DNA of 64,000 nt, from assembly GCA_914767715.1 (NCBI GenBank), contig OU612066.1, positions 5,711,001 through 5,775,000 of the forward strand. Reading direction: 5' to 3'. The stretch comes from Membranipora membranacea. Lineage: Eukaryota; Bryozoa; Gymnolaemata; Cheilostomatida; Membraniporidae. Made by a program: the position numbers and the translations under genes. The number at the start of each line of letters is the position of its first letter. The first letter of the stretch is position 1. Positions 50,601 to 62,600 of this stretch are shown here, in pieces. The notes beneath the pieces were generated by a model. That model made no database searches and was not told the DNA's origin. It saw nothing but the letters and a program-made list of their open reading frames with translations.

Positions 50601-53600
50601 TCAGTGGTGATAGCCATGGCAGCTGAAGGTAGACAATCTGCAAACCTCTCATTAACAGATTAATGATATGGCTGTTATTACCAAGAAACATTAATCTTTT
50701 AATGAGAGGTTGGTTATTGTCTATCTTAATAGGTCATAGATGTTTGTCATGCATAGGCCTAGCTTAGATGAGGGACTATTTTCCATTGCACCACATGACC
50801 TGGCAAATGTTTACAGCGTGCCCATCAACCTTGCTAATGTTCCGTCTCTGGTGTAATAATAAAGTATTTATATAGAATGATTTACTGTCACAAGAGAATA
50901 AAAGTATCTGCTGTCTATGGTCACCGCGTACTTCATACACTGTAAGATACCTACCGGCTTCACAGATAATTCACTGCACGCGCAACGCAGTTGTGGTGTA
51001 TTTTCCCTATGCTGCGAATTGAGATTTTGGAGCATATTTGCACTTTTGTAAAGTTAAGTGCATTTTATTTTTATGCTAATCTAATAACACAATAAGCAAA
51101 GCTGGTGTCAAGACACTGCCTAAACCTCTATAGTCAGCACACTATAAGGCATTACCAAAATCTCATCATAATACTGATTAGCTATATTGTGTTACCGAAT
51201 CCTATTTCAATGTTCAATAATGTTCAAAAATTCTACAATATGTTACACCCGAGTGTAGACATTGAAATAAATGGGAACAAAAGCTGAATCGAATTAAAAT
51301 TTAACTCACCTGAATACGGTGGCGAAAGCCAGGAGCCTGATGCCTCGAAAGTTGATAACCAGCACCACCAGTAGAATGTACACGTTAACAAACATACAAA
51401 TGGGTTCGGAGTCCGGCCTGGCTGCAGTAAATAGTAGACCTCTCACCATAATGCAGCCGGCTAACTCAACAAGTATGACAATAAAATCCAGAAGGTGAAT
51501 TGATGTAAATATCTGCTTCTTGATGGGACAGCATAAAATCCGCAAGATTATTTCTATGAAGAAAAAGATAAAGCAAATCTCCTGAAAAAGCCATGATGAG
51601 TTATATTTGGGATTATCTAAGTCTATTTCTAGCTGTTGACAGGGATGCCTGAAACCATTGGTGAATTGATCTACAACAGTTTCATTTGCTTGTTCGGGGG
51701 TAGAGCTGGTTAGAGAGCTTAAAGTGTACACAGCGAGGTTGAGTAATTGTGACACCGTCACTGCCATGTATAAGACTGTGAATGCAGTCGCCATCTTCCA
51801 ATGCTTTGTGTACGGCCCTTGAGGATCAGTTAGGAAATACCAGATTCCTTCACAGCATGTAAGCATGTCTCCCTTCGGTTCTATACGCTTCTCAAACCAG
51901 AGAAACTGTTCCTCTAACTCTTCCTCCGTCATGTCTGTGTCCTGACAACATTCCTCCATGACCTGGGTGTCTACTCCCCAATATTTGAGCTGCTTAGTAA
52001 ATGTCTGCTGACACATGTTAGAGGGTGTGTGTAGCTCTCCAGTGCGATGGTATCGCAGAACCTCTCTGAAGATATCATCATCAGCGTCAAAGAATATCTC
52101 CTCGCCGCTGTGAATGCTCCCATCCTCGAGTAGTTCTCCTAGCCTGGTGTTTGGGAATCTCTGAAGGGTTGCTATTGTTGTGATGAATCTCGATCCCGAT
52201 ACATTAATTATGATACGCTTGGCCTTTTTGTCCAGGGGTGTAGCTACAATCTGTGTTTGTTTAGTCTTCAGCGGTATTTCTTCTGCCTCTTCAGCCATCC
52301 TGCAACCTAACCTGACTTGTTGCCTTCCAATATGAATATGTTCAGCACAAATAGCCAATAGCACTATTGTAATTGTTTCCATTAAACTACACTATTATCC
52401 TTGCACTTTCGTAACCCAATTCAGTTGCAGGGCTACATTTTATTACATTATTTATGAACCAAAGACAATTTTGTAGGTTTAGTTTGATCCCATGGGATTT
52501 TTAATGAATGTGGTGACAGGTTTTCTGGGTATGACTGTGCAGAAAAAGCTAGCAACGGGTTGATATTGTTAAATTGATTATGGATATTTCTGTCAAATTA
52601 TGATGTCTATTTTGAAATGAATAGCCATTCTGTCAGATCAATATTTCTACATCTATGCTGACTTGTACCAGTTTAATTTCTTTGACAGTTCCTTACATGA
52701 AGCCAACAATGAAGTCAGATGTTATAGATATTCTTTTCTTTAATCTCACGTTTGTTGGCTTAACATTTTTAATGGATTTTTCCACTCTGATGATCGTGAG
52801 TACTGTCAGTATTCAGCCAGTATAATAAGAAAATTGATCAATTATCAGGAATCTATACAAACATCTGATCTAAATCTAACTTCTCTATCTGCTTATAAGC
52901 TCTAACTGTGTAGTGATACACTAATATATGGAAAGAAAAGAAGCAATTAAAATGATGGAAAATCGGGTGTATGACCATATTGACTATAACTATACTTATT
53001 CTGTCATGGCTGTATCTGATTTTTGATGGATAGTTAGAGTCACCATCAAACATCAACAAACAAAAAGCTTATGATCTTTGGTGGTATGAAAAGTTCAGCC
53101 TTCTCATATCATCTTCCAGGCTCTCTTCTCTCTCCTCTTGTTATACTTGTAATAAATGGAGAAGTTCTCGCCGATAATAGCTATAGGCAGGGCAGTGATG
53201 ATCATCCCAGCTAGCATAACTACACAGGCAGCCATATACCCCGGCAGCGTTGTTGGAAAATAATCTCCATAACCTACTGTAGTCATAGTCACCATCACCC
53301 ACCAGTAAGCTGCAAAATGGAAAGTCAGATAATATTTAAATCATGGTTGAAAATGAGACACCAACTCATCATATCGGTTACCGATCGATCGAGTCAAACA
53401 TCAATATAGGTGAATATATTCCTTAGAAGATATGTTATATATTTGTATTTCAGATTAAAAACAGGTTTGACCAGGGGCACCGATTAAGTTGAAAACAAGA
53501 GGGCAACAGCAATTTACCAAATTGACCTCGTGTTTCATATATGAGAATCAAGCAGTGTACCAAGTTCGAAAGCCAGGCCTTATTTTATTGTTTTTGGGTT

Positions 53601-56600
53601 TAAATTGCAAGGTTTAGCTGGTACGGAGCCACTAGTATTGTTGAACAGTATCAGCATGTCAGTTTGACCGGGTTTGAGGATGTCACTTGATGGGGGTGGG
53701 TAAAGGTTACAACGATAGTTCATGAGTCAGTATTTCAGTAGTATAAACAATAAAAAGGACAGCTGATTAGCATCTTACATGTGGGTATGCTGGGTATATT
53801 GCCTTCCTCGGTTTTACTGATAAGTCCTCCAAATACTTCACAGAAGTAGACAGTTGGAGCGAATATGAGACACGATATGAGCAGCATGATGATCAGTAAT
53901 AGTATCTCCTTCCTGCTGTTGAATATCACCAGTAATATCACCCTCAGCTCGCTGTATTAAATATTATTAAAAAAATATTGAATCTTATAAATAAACAAAT
54001 GGTTACGAATGTGTACCATATACGATCAAACAAAACTGCAAAACAAACTCTGTAACATAAACTCTTTTCTATGGTATCGGTTAATTAATTAGCAGGTTGA
54101 GTTAAAAATAAAACAAAACTAATAACAACCCTTATAATATGATATAAGAAGAATAAACCTGCTATAATAACATCAATCTTTCACAGGATATTCTTGCTGT
54201 GTGTACAACAAAATTAATCAATTAATTCGAAACTTTGAGGATAACGATACATCCATCATCACAGGATTGTGGAGACCTCAGAGGAGCCCCTTATACTATA
54301 TACTCCCCCCCTTAGCTATTAAAAATTGTTGCTAGCCAACATCAAGCCACCCACAAACTAGCCAGGCCCCTAATCTGAGCTTGGGACCATTGTGCTCGCT
54401 TCTGCAAAGTAGAAAAAGTAATTCCTCTCCTACTCACCTAAACACCACCGCGAACACCAACACTCTGTATATTCTGACATGGATGACCAGATACATGATG
54501 CACTGCAACAGGTTTGCGTTCCGACATTGAACAGCAGACAGATTTTTCGCTTGAAGGAAGTTGTATAAAAACAGTAGATACGAGCAGGATTCTAGTATTG
54601 AGATGAAAAGGTCTATCATGTGTATAGACTTTAGAAACTGAATCTTCTTTGGGCAGCATATAAACCTAATCATTATCTCAACGATTAGAGCTAGTGTTAT
54701 CGCTGACTCGGAGGCCCAATGGACCCTCATCGACTCGGCTGTGGCTATCGAGGCTTCAAGGGCTTCACAAGCCTCATCACTCACTAGGTAATGAAGGATT
54801 TCCTCGAATGACTGCGCAGTCCTGTTCGAGAACTTGTTGAATCTTGTGATACTATCCTCGCCCGTGACCGTCCCTGCCATTCCTGCTTTTACTATCACCA
54901 TAAATATGTAGAAAGTAGTCCAAATTGTGGATGCTAGCTTGTAGTTGGTGTAAGGGCCGTTAGGATCGGTCATGAAGTACCAGATGTGGTCAGTCAAACT
55001 CAGCACCTCCCTATCAGACTGGATACCTTTCTCAAACCACATAAACTGTGTCTCCAGCTGCTGCTCAGACAGCCCTGTCTCCTGGCAGCATGCTGATATC
55101 TTCTCCTCACTAATCTCCCAGAATTCCAGCTGTTGTCCGAATGTCTTGTTGCAAGATCCAGTTGGTATATGCAGCTCTCCTGTTCTATAATAGCGCAGTA
55201 CTTCTCTAAAAACTACATCATCTGCATCAAAGAAATAATCCTGCACATGCGAAGGATGGTGCTCTGCGGCAAGACGCCCAAGCTTTGTATCCGGATAATG
55301 TAATAGTGTAGTCACTAAGGTCACAAATTTGTGTCCAGATATGTTAAAATTTATCTGTAAATTATCATCACAAATTACTGCGTTTCGATCGACCTCCTCC
55401 ATGATAAACTCCCCAGATGCCATGTGTTAATCATAGTCAGCATGTGTCTGTGATGTAAATTCGCGTGCATCTACTGTCCTAACGGCCACATATAGAGTGC
55501 TTGGCTCTCAAACACAAATTACTACAACCAAAATTATTTATTCACTCTGACAGTAATTCTGCCCACCCCTCAAACACAATAACACGATAACATGGCATAT
55601 TACATATTCGTGGCATGATTAATTATCAAAGAGTTGTAGATAATGCAAGTTGAGTTTTACTTGGCTCCTCTACCCATAATTGATTGTGATCGCGTTCTGT
55701 CTAAGAAGATTCCTGATCATATTTGCTAAAAAACCTGCTAATATTTGCATTGGGTTGAAAATAGCCCACCTGGTGATGACAAGGGCCTGCATTTTACTCA
55801 TATATCTGACCATGCAAACTGCAAAAATATCAGAACTTGTGGTTTTTTGTTTACAGCAATTTCGATCGAATCTGAAAGGGGTTAACGGCGGACAGAATTT
55901 TGACCAGGACATGCTAGAGGAGATATACAATGCTATCCATAAGGAAGAGATAGTTTTACCTGAGGAGAGAACTGGTGCTGTCAAGGAGGTGTACAGCTGG
56001 AAGGTATTACAAGTTTCAGTTTTTTGGAAATGATGCATTGTGGTAAAATTTGTGGTAATCAGTTATCGGAATCCCAGCAAATTTAGATTGGTGGTTGATT
56101 TTGGCATGCCCGTTAGCTGATTGTGAATTAATATTTGATGCTGGCAGAATATGTCTTGTCTACTGAAATTGAATCCTGTTCAGCATATTATTTGCCTATC
56201 CATGTTATGAAATCAAACTGAATTAACAAGTATTTTCCTATATTTTTGCAGGTATTGCTGGCAAAAAGTGTGAAGGAAACGTCTTCTTTCATCCACGCAC
56301 CAACCGGCTGTTATGATAATGAGCTGTTTACGATAATTTGGGGTCCGACCATAGCTGCCTTGTCATTTGTATTTGATAAGAGTCAAGACCCGTCCATAGT
56401 CCAGAAAGCTATATCTGGATTCAGGTAAATAATGCTATAAGAAAATGTGTCCAAACAACAACCTTCTCAATGGTATATTATGCCCCTGAAGGGATTACCA
56501 GCTGGAATGTGCTTTGCTTCTACTATCTAAGCGTAAGCTAAAGCTTGCCAGCATCTTATGCTATTTTAGCCAATATTTATTACGGTGAGGCTCAAAATTA

Positions 56601-59600
56601 TAAGTGAAGACTGTATGCAATTATGACTGATTATGAATGATGCTGATCATGTCATATGTAATCAATTCAGATCCTCATCTTATATCGCTCGAATTAAATA
56701 CCTGATCTATCTGGGCAGCAGGTAATAAATGAATGATAGGCATTGATGACCAATTAGAGGATATACTGCGCTTAGTATGCATGTTATGTAAGAGTAAGGA
56801 TATATATATCCTTACTCTATGATGTAATGTTAGCCCTCCACAAGAAGTGAACTGCTTACTCTTATATTATTACATATGATAGAATAATAAGGAGCCATAA
56901 ACTACTGAATATTTAGCTATTTCTGCTAGAGTTGCCTACTTTTTGATATATCAGCCAACTGACAGACAAACTGCCAATAAGTCAGCCTTAATATATATCT
57001 ACTCTTTCTGAGTGCATAAAACTATCGAATTGATTGAGTTGTGCTAAAGAAAGCCCGAAAATCCTAAGACTGTAAATATGATATGCTAGTGATATTCTAG
57101 TGATCTCACCATTGAGCACAGTTTTTATGTATATATTTTACAGGAAATGTGCGATGATATCAGCTCACTATGGACTGAGTGAAGTTTTTGATAACTTAGT
57201 AATATCTCTGTGTAAATTCACCACATTCCTCAATAGTGCGGAGGTAGGTGATGGCGTTACTGTACTATTACTGTTAATGGTGAAATGTGTCACCCAAGAA
57301 ATGCGGTGTGTATGAAAAATCAAAATTTTCTGTCCGCCCATTCCCTCAATAAAAAAATTGTCTCTCCTCCAATACTTTTTTGCCCGCCCATCAAACAAAA
57401 CTACTGTCCTCGTCAAGCAAGGACCGTCTGTCTGGAATTTTTCTGTACATGCTTGTTCAGTTCAAACCGTACATCCAATTCGGCCCAATGCAGGGGCAGA
57501 TGATATAATACTATGGATACTATGGATGAGCTCGACGTGTTTTCCTTCTAGTAGATTTTTATAATTTCTATTTTTTTAGGCCTCCGAACAGATACCTATT
57601 TCCTTTGCTGCCAATCAGAAGGCGCAGCTGGCAGCTAAGACAGTGTTCAGTCTGGCTCACAGACACGGTGATATGCTGAGAGAGGGATGGAAGAATATAC
57701 TGGACTGTATGATGACTCTGTACAGAGCTCGACTACTGCCTCACACATTCACTGAGGTAGAGGATTTCATACAGCCTGATGGTCGCATCAAACTTATCAA
57801 GGAGAATAAGAATACTGATCCAAGGTGAGTGGGCATGGCGATGTTGACGTGGGAATCTTATTATAAACAGTAGATTCGTTATAGTTTAAGTGCATAATTT
57901 GTACCAGGATAGTTGGTAGTAGCATTTCATTATCAAGCAAGTTGTTGAAATGCTACTACCAGCTGTCACAGCACAGTTTTATCGCTTAAACTTTATCTTT
58001 TATGGATAGTTTTTGCCGGTGTATTTTATACAATGGTCCCCCTCACAAAATAGCAGAGATGTGTATGGGACTTACTTTGAACAGTACACAGGATCTTCCG
58101 ATGAATGCACCAATTCTGACCTTGCCCAATGTTCAACCTGTGAGATGCTGGTATTCAATACTGCATGCAATCTTGTTTTGATGATATCAGTACGAAATAT
58201 AAGTGAATAACAGAATAACAGGAATACCATATAAGATAAAGCACCATTTTGATATCCTCTTTTCAGGAATGACTCAGGAGTGTTCAATGCTTTCTTCACA
58301 TATTTCGGCGCTGAGAGTGGGGCTCAGAAGGGACAATCTGCAGAGGAGGAGCAGGCTATGGAGACCAGTAAACAAGTTATAGATGATTGTGATCTAGACT
58401 CGGTTATCGATGATACCAAATTCCTCAGAACCAGCTCACTACAAGTAAGAAATAGCTTTGCTTTCTGCCGCATTTTTAATTCTTTGTTATACAAATCGCA
58501 TACTCGTGAGAAAATTGATCAAATAAAGTTTTGATTTGTCTTCTTTTTATCTGCTAGGAGACAACTCTCAGTTTCACCTGATCTTTGTCTGCGGGAGAGA
58601 AAAGTCAGGGAGGATGGCATTCTTCTTGAATACAGAGTTGTATTATAAATTGATCACAGTATCGACATCTATTCACATTGAAACTTGTTGTCTGTTTCAT
58701 AGGAATTGATAAAAGCCCTGATATCACTGTGTCAGATCAGTGTATTAGATGGTGAGGGATGTCAGGATGAAGAAATGGTCGTCTTCTTCCTGGAGCTTCT
58801 CATCAGAGTGGTGCTTCAAAACAGGTACAAGTCCTAACACTCATCTCCTCTTTCTACTCCATATTACGGTTCAAAAGTAGATCAGGCTTGATCCAGTTTC
58901 CTTCATTTGGAGTTACTGATAAAACTTCCTTTTCTTCAGGAGAGGGGGAGCAACTCCAAATTAATTCAAACCGGATTTAGCTCATTCCATCGTAGGCTCT
59001 AGTGAAAGTCTTTCATATCTATGGACCCATGTTAACTGCCGATATACTGAATCATTATATTTTTAAACCATAAATATTTCGATGTGCAATGTTCAAACCC
59101 CTAAGGTGATATGGAGGCGTTTACTGCTACCAAATATCTATTTCTCATTGCAACATGCACATCCCTTTATTCAGAGACAGAGCTGGAGTGATATGGCAGA
59201 ACGTCAGGGATCACCTGTCATCTATTATCATGAGATCTACAGATCATACATTCCTAGCTGAGAGGGCTGTCACTGGATTACTTAGATTGGCTATCAGATT
59301 ACTGTGCAGGGAAGAAGTGGCATGTCAGGTCAGTGCTTTGTCCACTTTGTGACTGTAGCGATAATAGATGTCCTAAGTCTACAACAATATTACAATATTG
59401 TTTCATGATTCTCAGTTGGTCTTTTCCTTGATTTTGAATATCTACTAACTGGTATAAACTGTTCTATGTAGCATTGGAGTGGCGATCACTGTAGTACTTT
59501 ACTGGATATGATATTGCATGTTGCTCCGTAAGAAATTCATGCTTTTAATGAATTATCCAAACAACTAGTGCTAGCTAGATTATTTAGGCACTGTCGACTA

Positions 59601-62600
59601 CTGTGGAAGATAGCAGTGTTTAAAGCATGAGATAGCAAGTAAATGGTCAATGGTTGGATTCTAATATATTTCAGGTATTACCTTCACTTAGAGTCCTGTT
59701 ATTAATGAAGGCTACCGTATTACGCTCAATGTCACGTCAGCTAGCCTATGGGCTTCACCTTCTACTGGAGACAAACGCTGCTAATATTCACTCGACTGAG
59801 GATTGGTACTGCCTGTTCACACTACTCGAAGTTGTCGGAGCTGGAGGCAGCACTCCTAGTTTGCAACAAGAAAATGATAGAGGTACAATATAACGCTCTC
59901 AAACTCTGGTTAGGTGTATTGTAACAATATAATGGACATCTCATTCTCATCTTTTGATACCATCTCGTCATATTTAGCATCATTTTTTTACACTACCAAT
60001 TATGGTAAGAAACATGTCAAATTCATTATGTTGGTGCTTGTTGCAATCGATGAATCAGGGCTGTTTACCTTGCCTTGCCCTAAAACTTTAGAAAAAAGGC
60101 CAATGCTGATAATTAAACTCCATTGTAATAAGTTTCCAATTCTCCTGATACAACATTTCACATTATCCCCTTACAGCGGATGCGTTGAGTGATGGAGATG
60201 TTACTCCTCGACACACTCAGAATACAGTAGACTCGGAGAGAGGTTATACATCAGATAGTGAGTTATACGGTAACACTGGGGGAGGTACCTCTACATCATC
60301 GAATCTCACTACTACTACATCTGATACTGATCTATCTACAAACGCCGGGCCAGACCCCAGCTGGATTCTGGTAAGTGCACTGTGATCATTGAGTTATAAG
60401 CTAGTTGTTCTATTACGTTAAATGAAAATGAACAAGGGCTCTGTTTCGAGAAAATTGAAAGTCGAAGTCATGAAGACTTTGAAACGTGTGCTCATGATCT
60501 TTGAACACTTCCATAACCAAGCACCTATATTTGGACCAAACCTTGGCCAATGAAAACATGCAACGATGAGATGAAAATAAAACTTTTACAGTGAATGCAA
60601 GAAAAAGGTCTAAAAAGTCTGGTCAAGTTTTTCCAAAAATATGAAAACTGTCATTCCAACTACATTTTTTGTTTTGTCATCCGTCTCACTGTAGGTTAAC
60701 AAACACAAGAATGCCAGCTTGGATGCTCTGCCGATCAGGAAAGAGTCAAACGCTAAAACACATCATAACCAGTTCAGCATCATGCTGGATGAGGAATTGT
60801 TCCCACATGACTCAAAAGCTCTGATGAAATGCGCTGAGGTTCTAGCGATGTTAGTACGGGACGCCGCTCACATCACCCCGTATAACTTTGACAGCTGTGT
60901 TCATACTATCAGGGTGTTCGTGGAGGCTAGCATGCACAATCTAGCAGGTGAGATTGGATACTAGGTACTACATATGTCTATATATATGGTGGGTTACTGG
61001 TGTGCTTTGCATTTCTTTCTACCATGCTGCCGTCCATGTCAACGTCAAGCAAATGTAATTTTCCAAAATCCAAAGATCTAAAGGCGGTGACTGTAACGTT
61101 AATCATGTGTGGTGATCTGGAGCGGCAGGTACTGTTTGGCAGGTATGAGGTTTACACTTTCTATCCTTTTGCTTACAGCTACCAAGAAAAGGCCAACAAC
61201 ACCTAAACATAAAGACAAGAAACACAGAAACAAAAAGGATCACGGTGCTCATAGCAAATCCAGCCAAAAATCTAAAAAGCAAGACCCTTTTGGTTAGTTG
61301 AGTAAATATTATGTAAAAAGAGGGTACTTCTTGTTTCATTGTAACACTACCTCCCATCCATACTTCTTGGCATTTCATGTCCCGTGAATAATGACTTGCA
61401 TGGGTGGTGTATGCGCGGAATTAAAAGGGAGTCTAATCGGTTTCACAAAAAGCCTTGGTGAAAGAGAAAATTCCATTGAAATTGGTTTGGCTAATCAAGC
61501 CTTGCACTGTCTCAGAGTTAAATCCGGGTGAGAGAAGCGGATAAATTGGAATATGAATATTGAAGACACAACGCGATGTAATATTTGTAGGAGGTTCAGG
61601 AAGTGGTGATGAGGATACAGAGAAGACAACTAACGAATATCATCAGCTCTCCCTGCAGGTAAACTTACCGTCTTATTCATCGTGTAGCTCCAACTGTTGC
61701 CTAAATCATGAAGGCATGTTACATTCAATGCAAAAAATAGAACTTCTCACTCATGCAATTTGTATGAATGAGAAGTGTGTTGATCAACACAGTGAGATAT
61801 TTGACAAGTTGCGCTTACTAGAAACTTTGCTTAGTTCTTATTTTATATTCCGATTATGATTTGTAGTTGTTAGAGTTGATGCACACTATGCACACACGAG
61901 CAGCGTCCATATTCCACTCCTGGGCTGAGGAGCAGAAGTCAGAGCATGGAGACGACTCCTCAACAGGAGAGTCAGGAGAGGATAATATCTGTGATGATGA
62001 GACGTCTAGCCTGTGGAGACGATGCTGGTGTCCTCTCCTACAGGGTGGGTACATCGCCACCCTCATTTACCTCTGTGTCAGAATTAGTTTACTGCTACAT
62101 TTAAGAATCTTGATGCACTATAGCCACTGATATAGTACCAAGAGTCACATTTTTCTGTTAAAGATTAATGTCTTAGCTTTTTTGATGGGAGGCTGATATA
62201 ATAAAGGGTAGTAGTCATATAAGGGGTAGCGCACTACAGTTTTATGCTTCCATTTTTTGGGTGATGTCTCAATCTCATGAGTTGATAATACTTTTAGGTA
62301 TAGCACGTCTCTGTACTGATGTTAGGCGAACAGTGAGAGGACAAGCATTAACTTATCTACAGAGAGCATTATTAGTCCAGGATCTTAACCAGCTAACAGC
62401 AATAGAGTGGGAGGCGTGCTTCAACAAAGTACTATTCCCCTTACTGTCTATACTACTTGAGAACTCGGCTATATCTGAGTTTTCAGGAATTGAGGAAACC
62501 AGGTTTAGGGCTTCAACATTGTTAAGCAAGGTCAGTCATTTGTTTTTCTTTGAATATTCTTTTAAATATTTATATCAAATAATTTTTTGAATATATCCTG

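Larger units (their letters stand above)
41348..55856 (+). other. GBF1 intron 17, hosting the nested antisense K+ channel cluster
   Basis: The donor AAG|GTATGT (41347/41348) and acceptor TTGTTTACAG|CAATTT (55856/55857) join the Sec7 halves ...PMTLK and [12 protein letters not shown] in phase 0. The intron is 14,509 bases; the other GBF1 introns are mostly 150-1,000 bases. Four complete minus-strand Kv-type genes occupy most of it, along with foldback elements at 42414-43327, 48013-48397 and 50631-50722. Confidence 0.92.
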
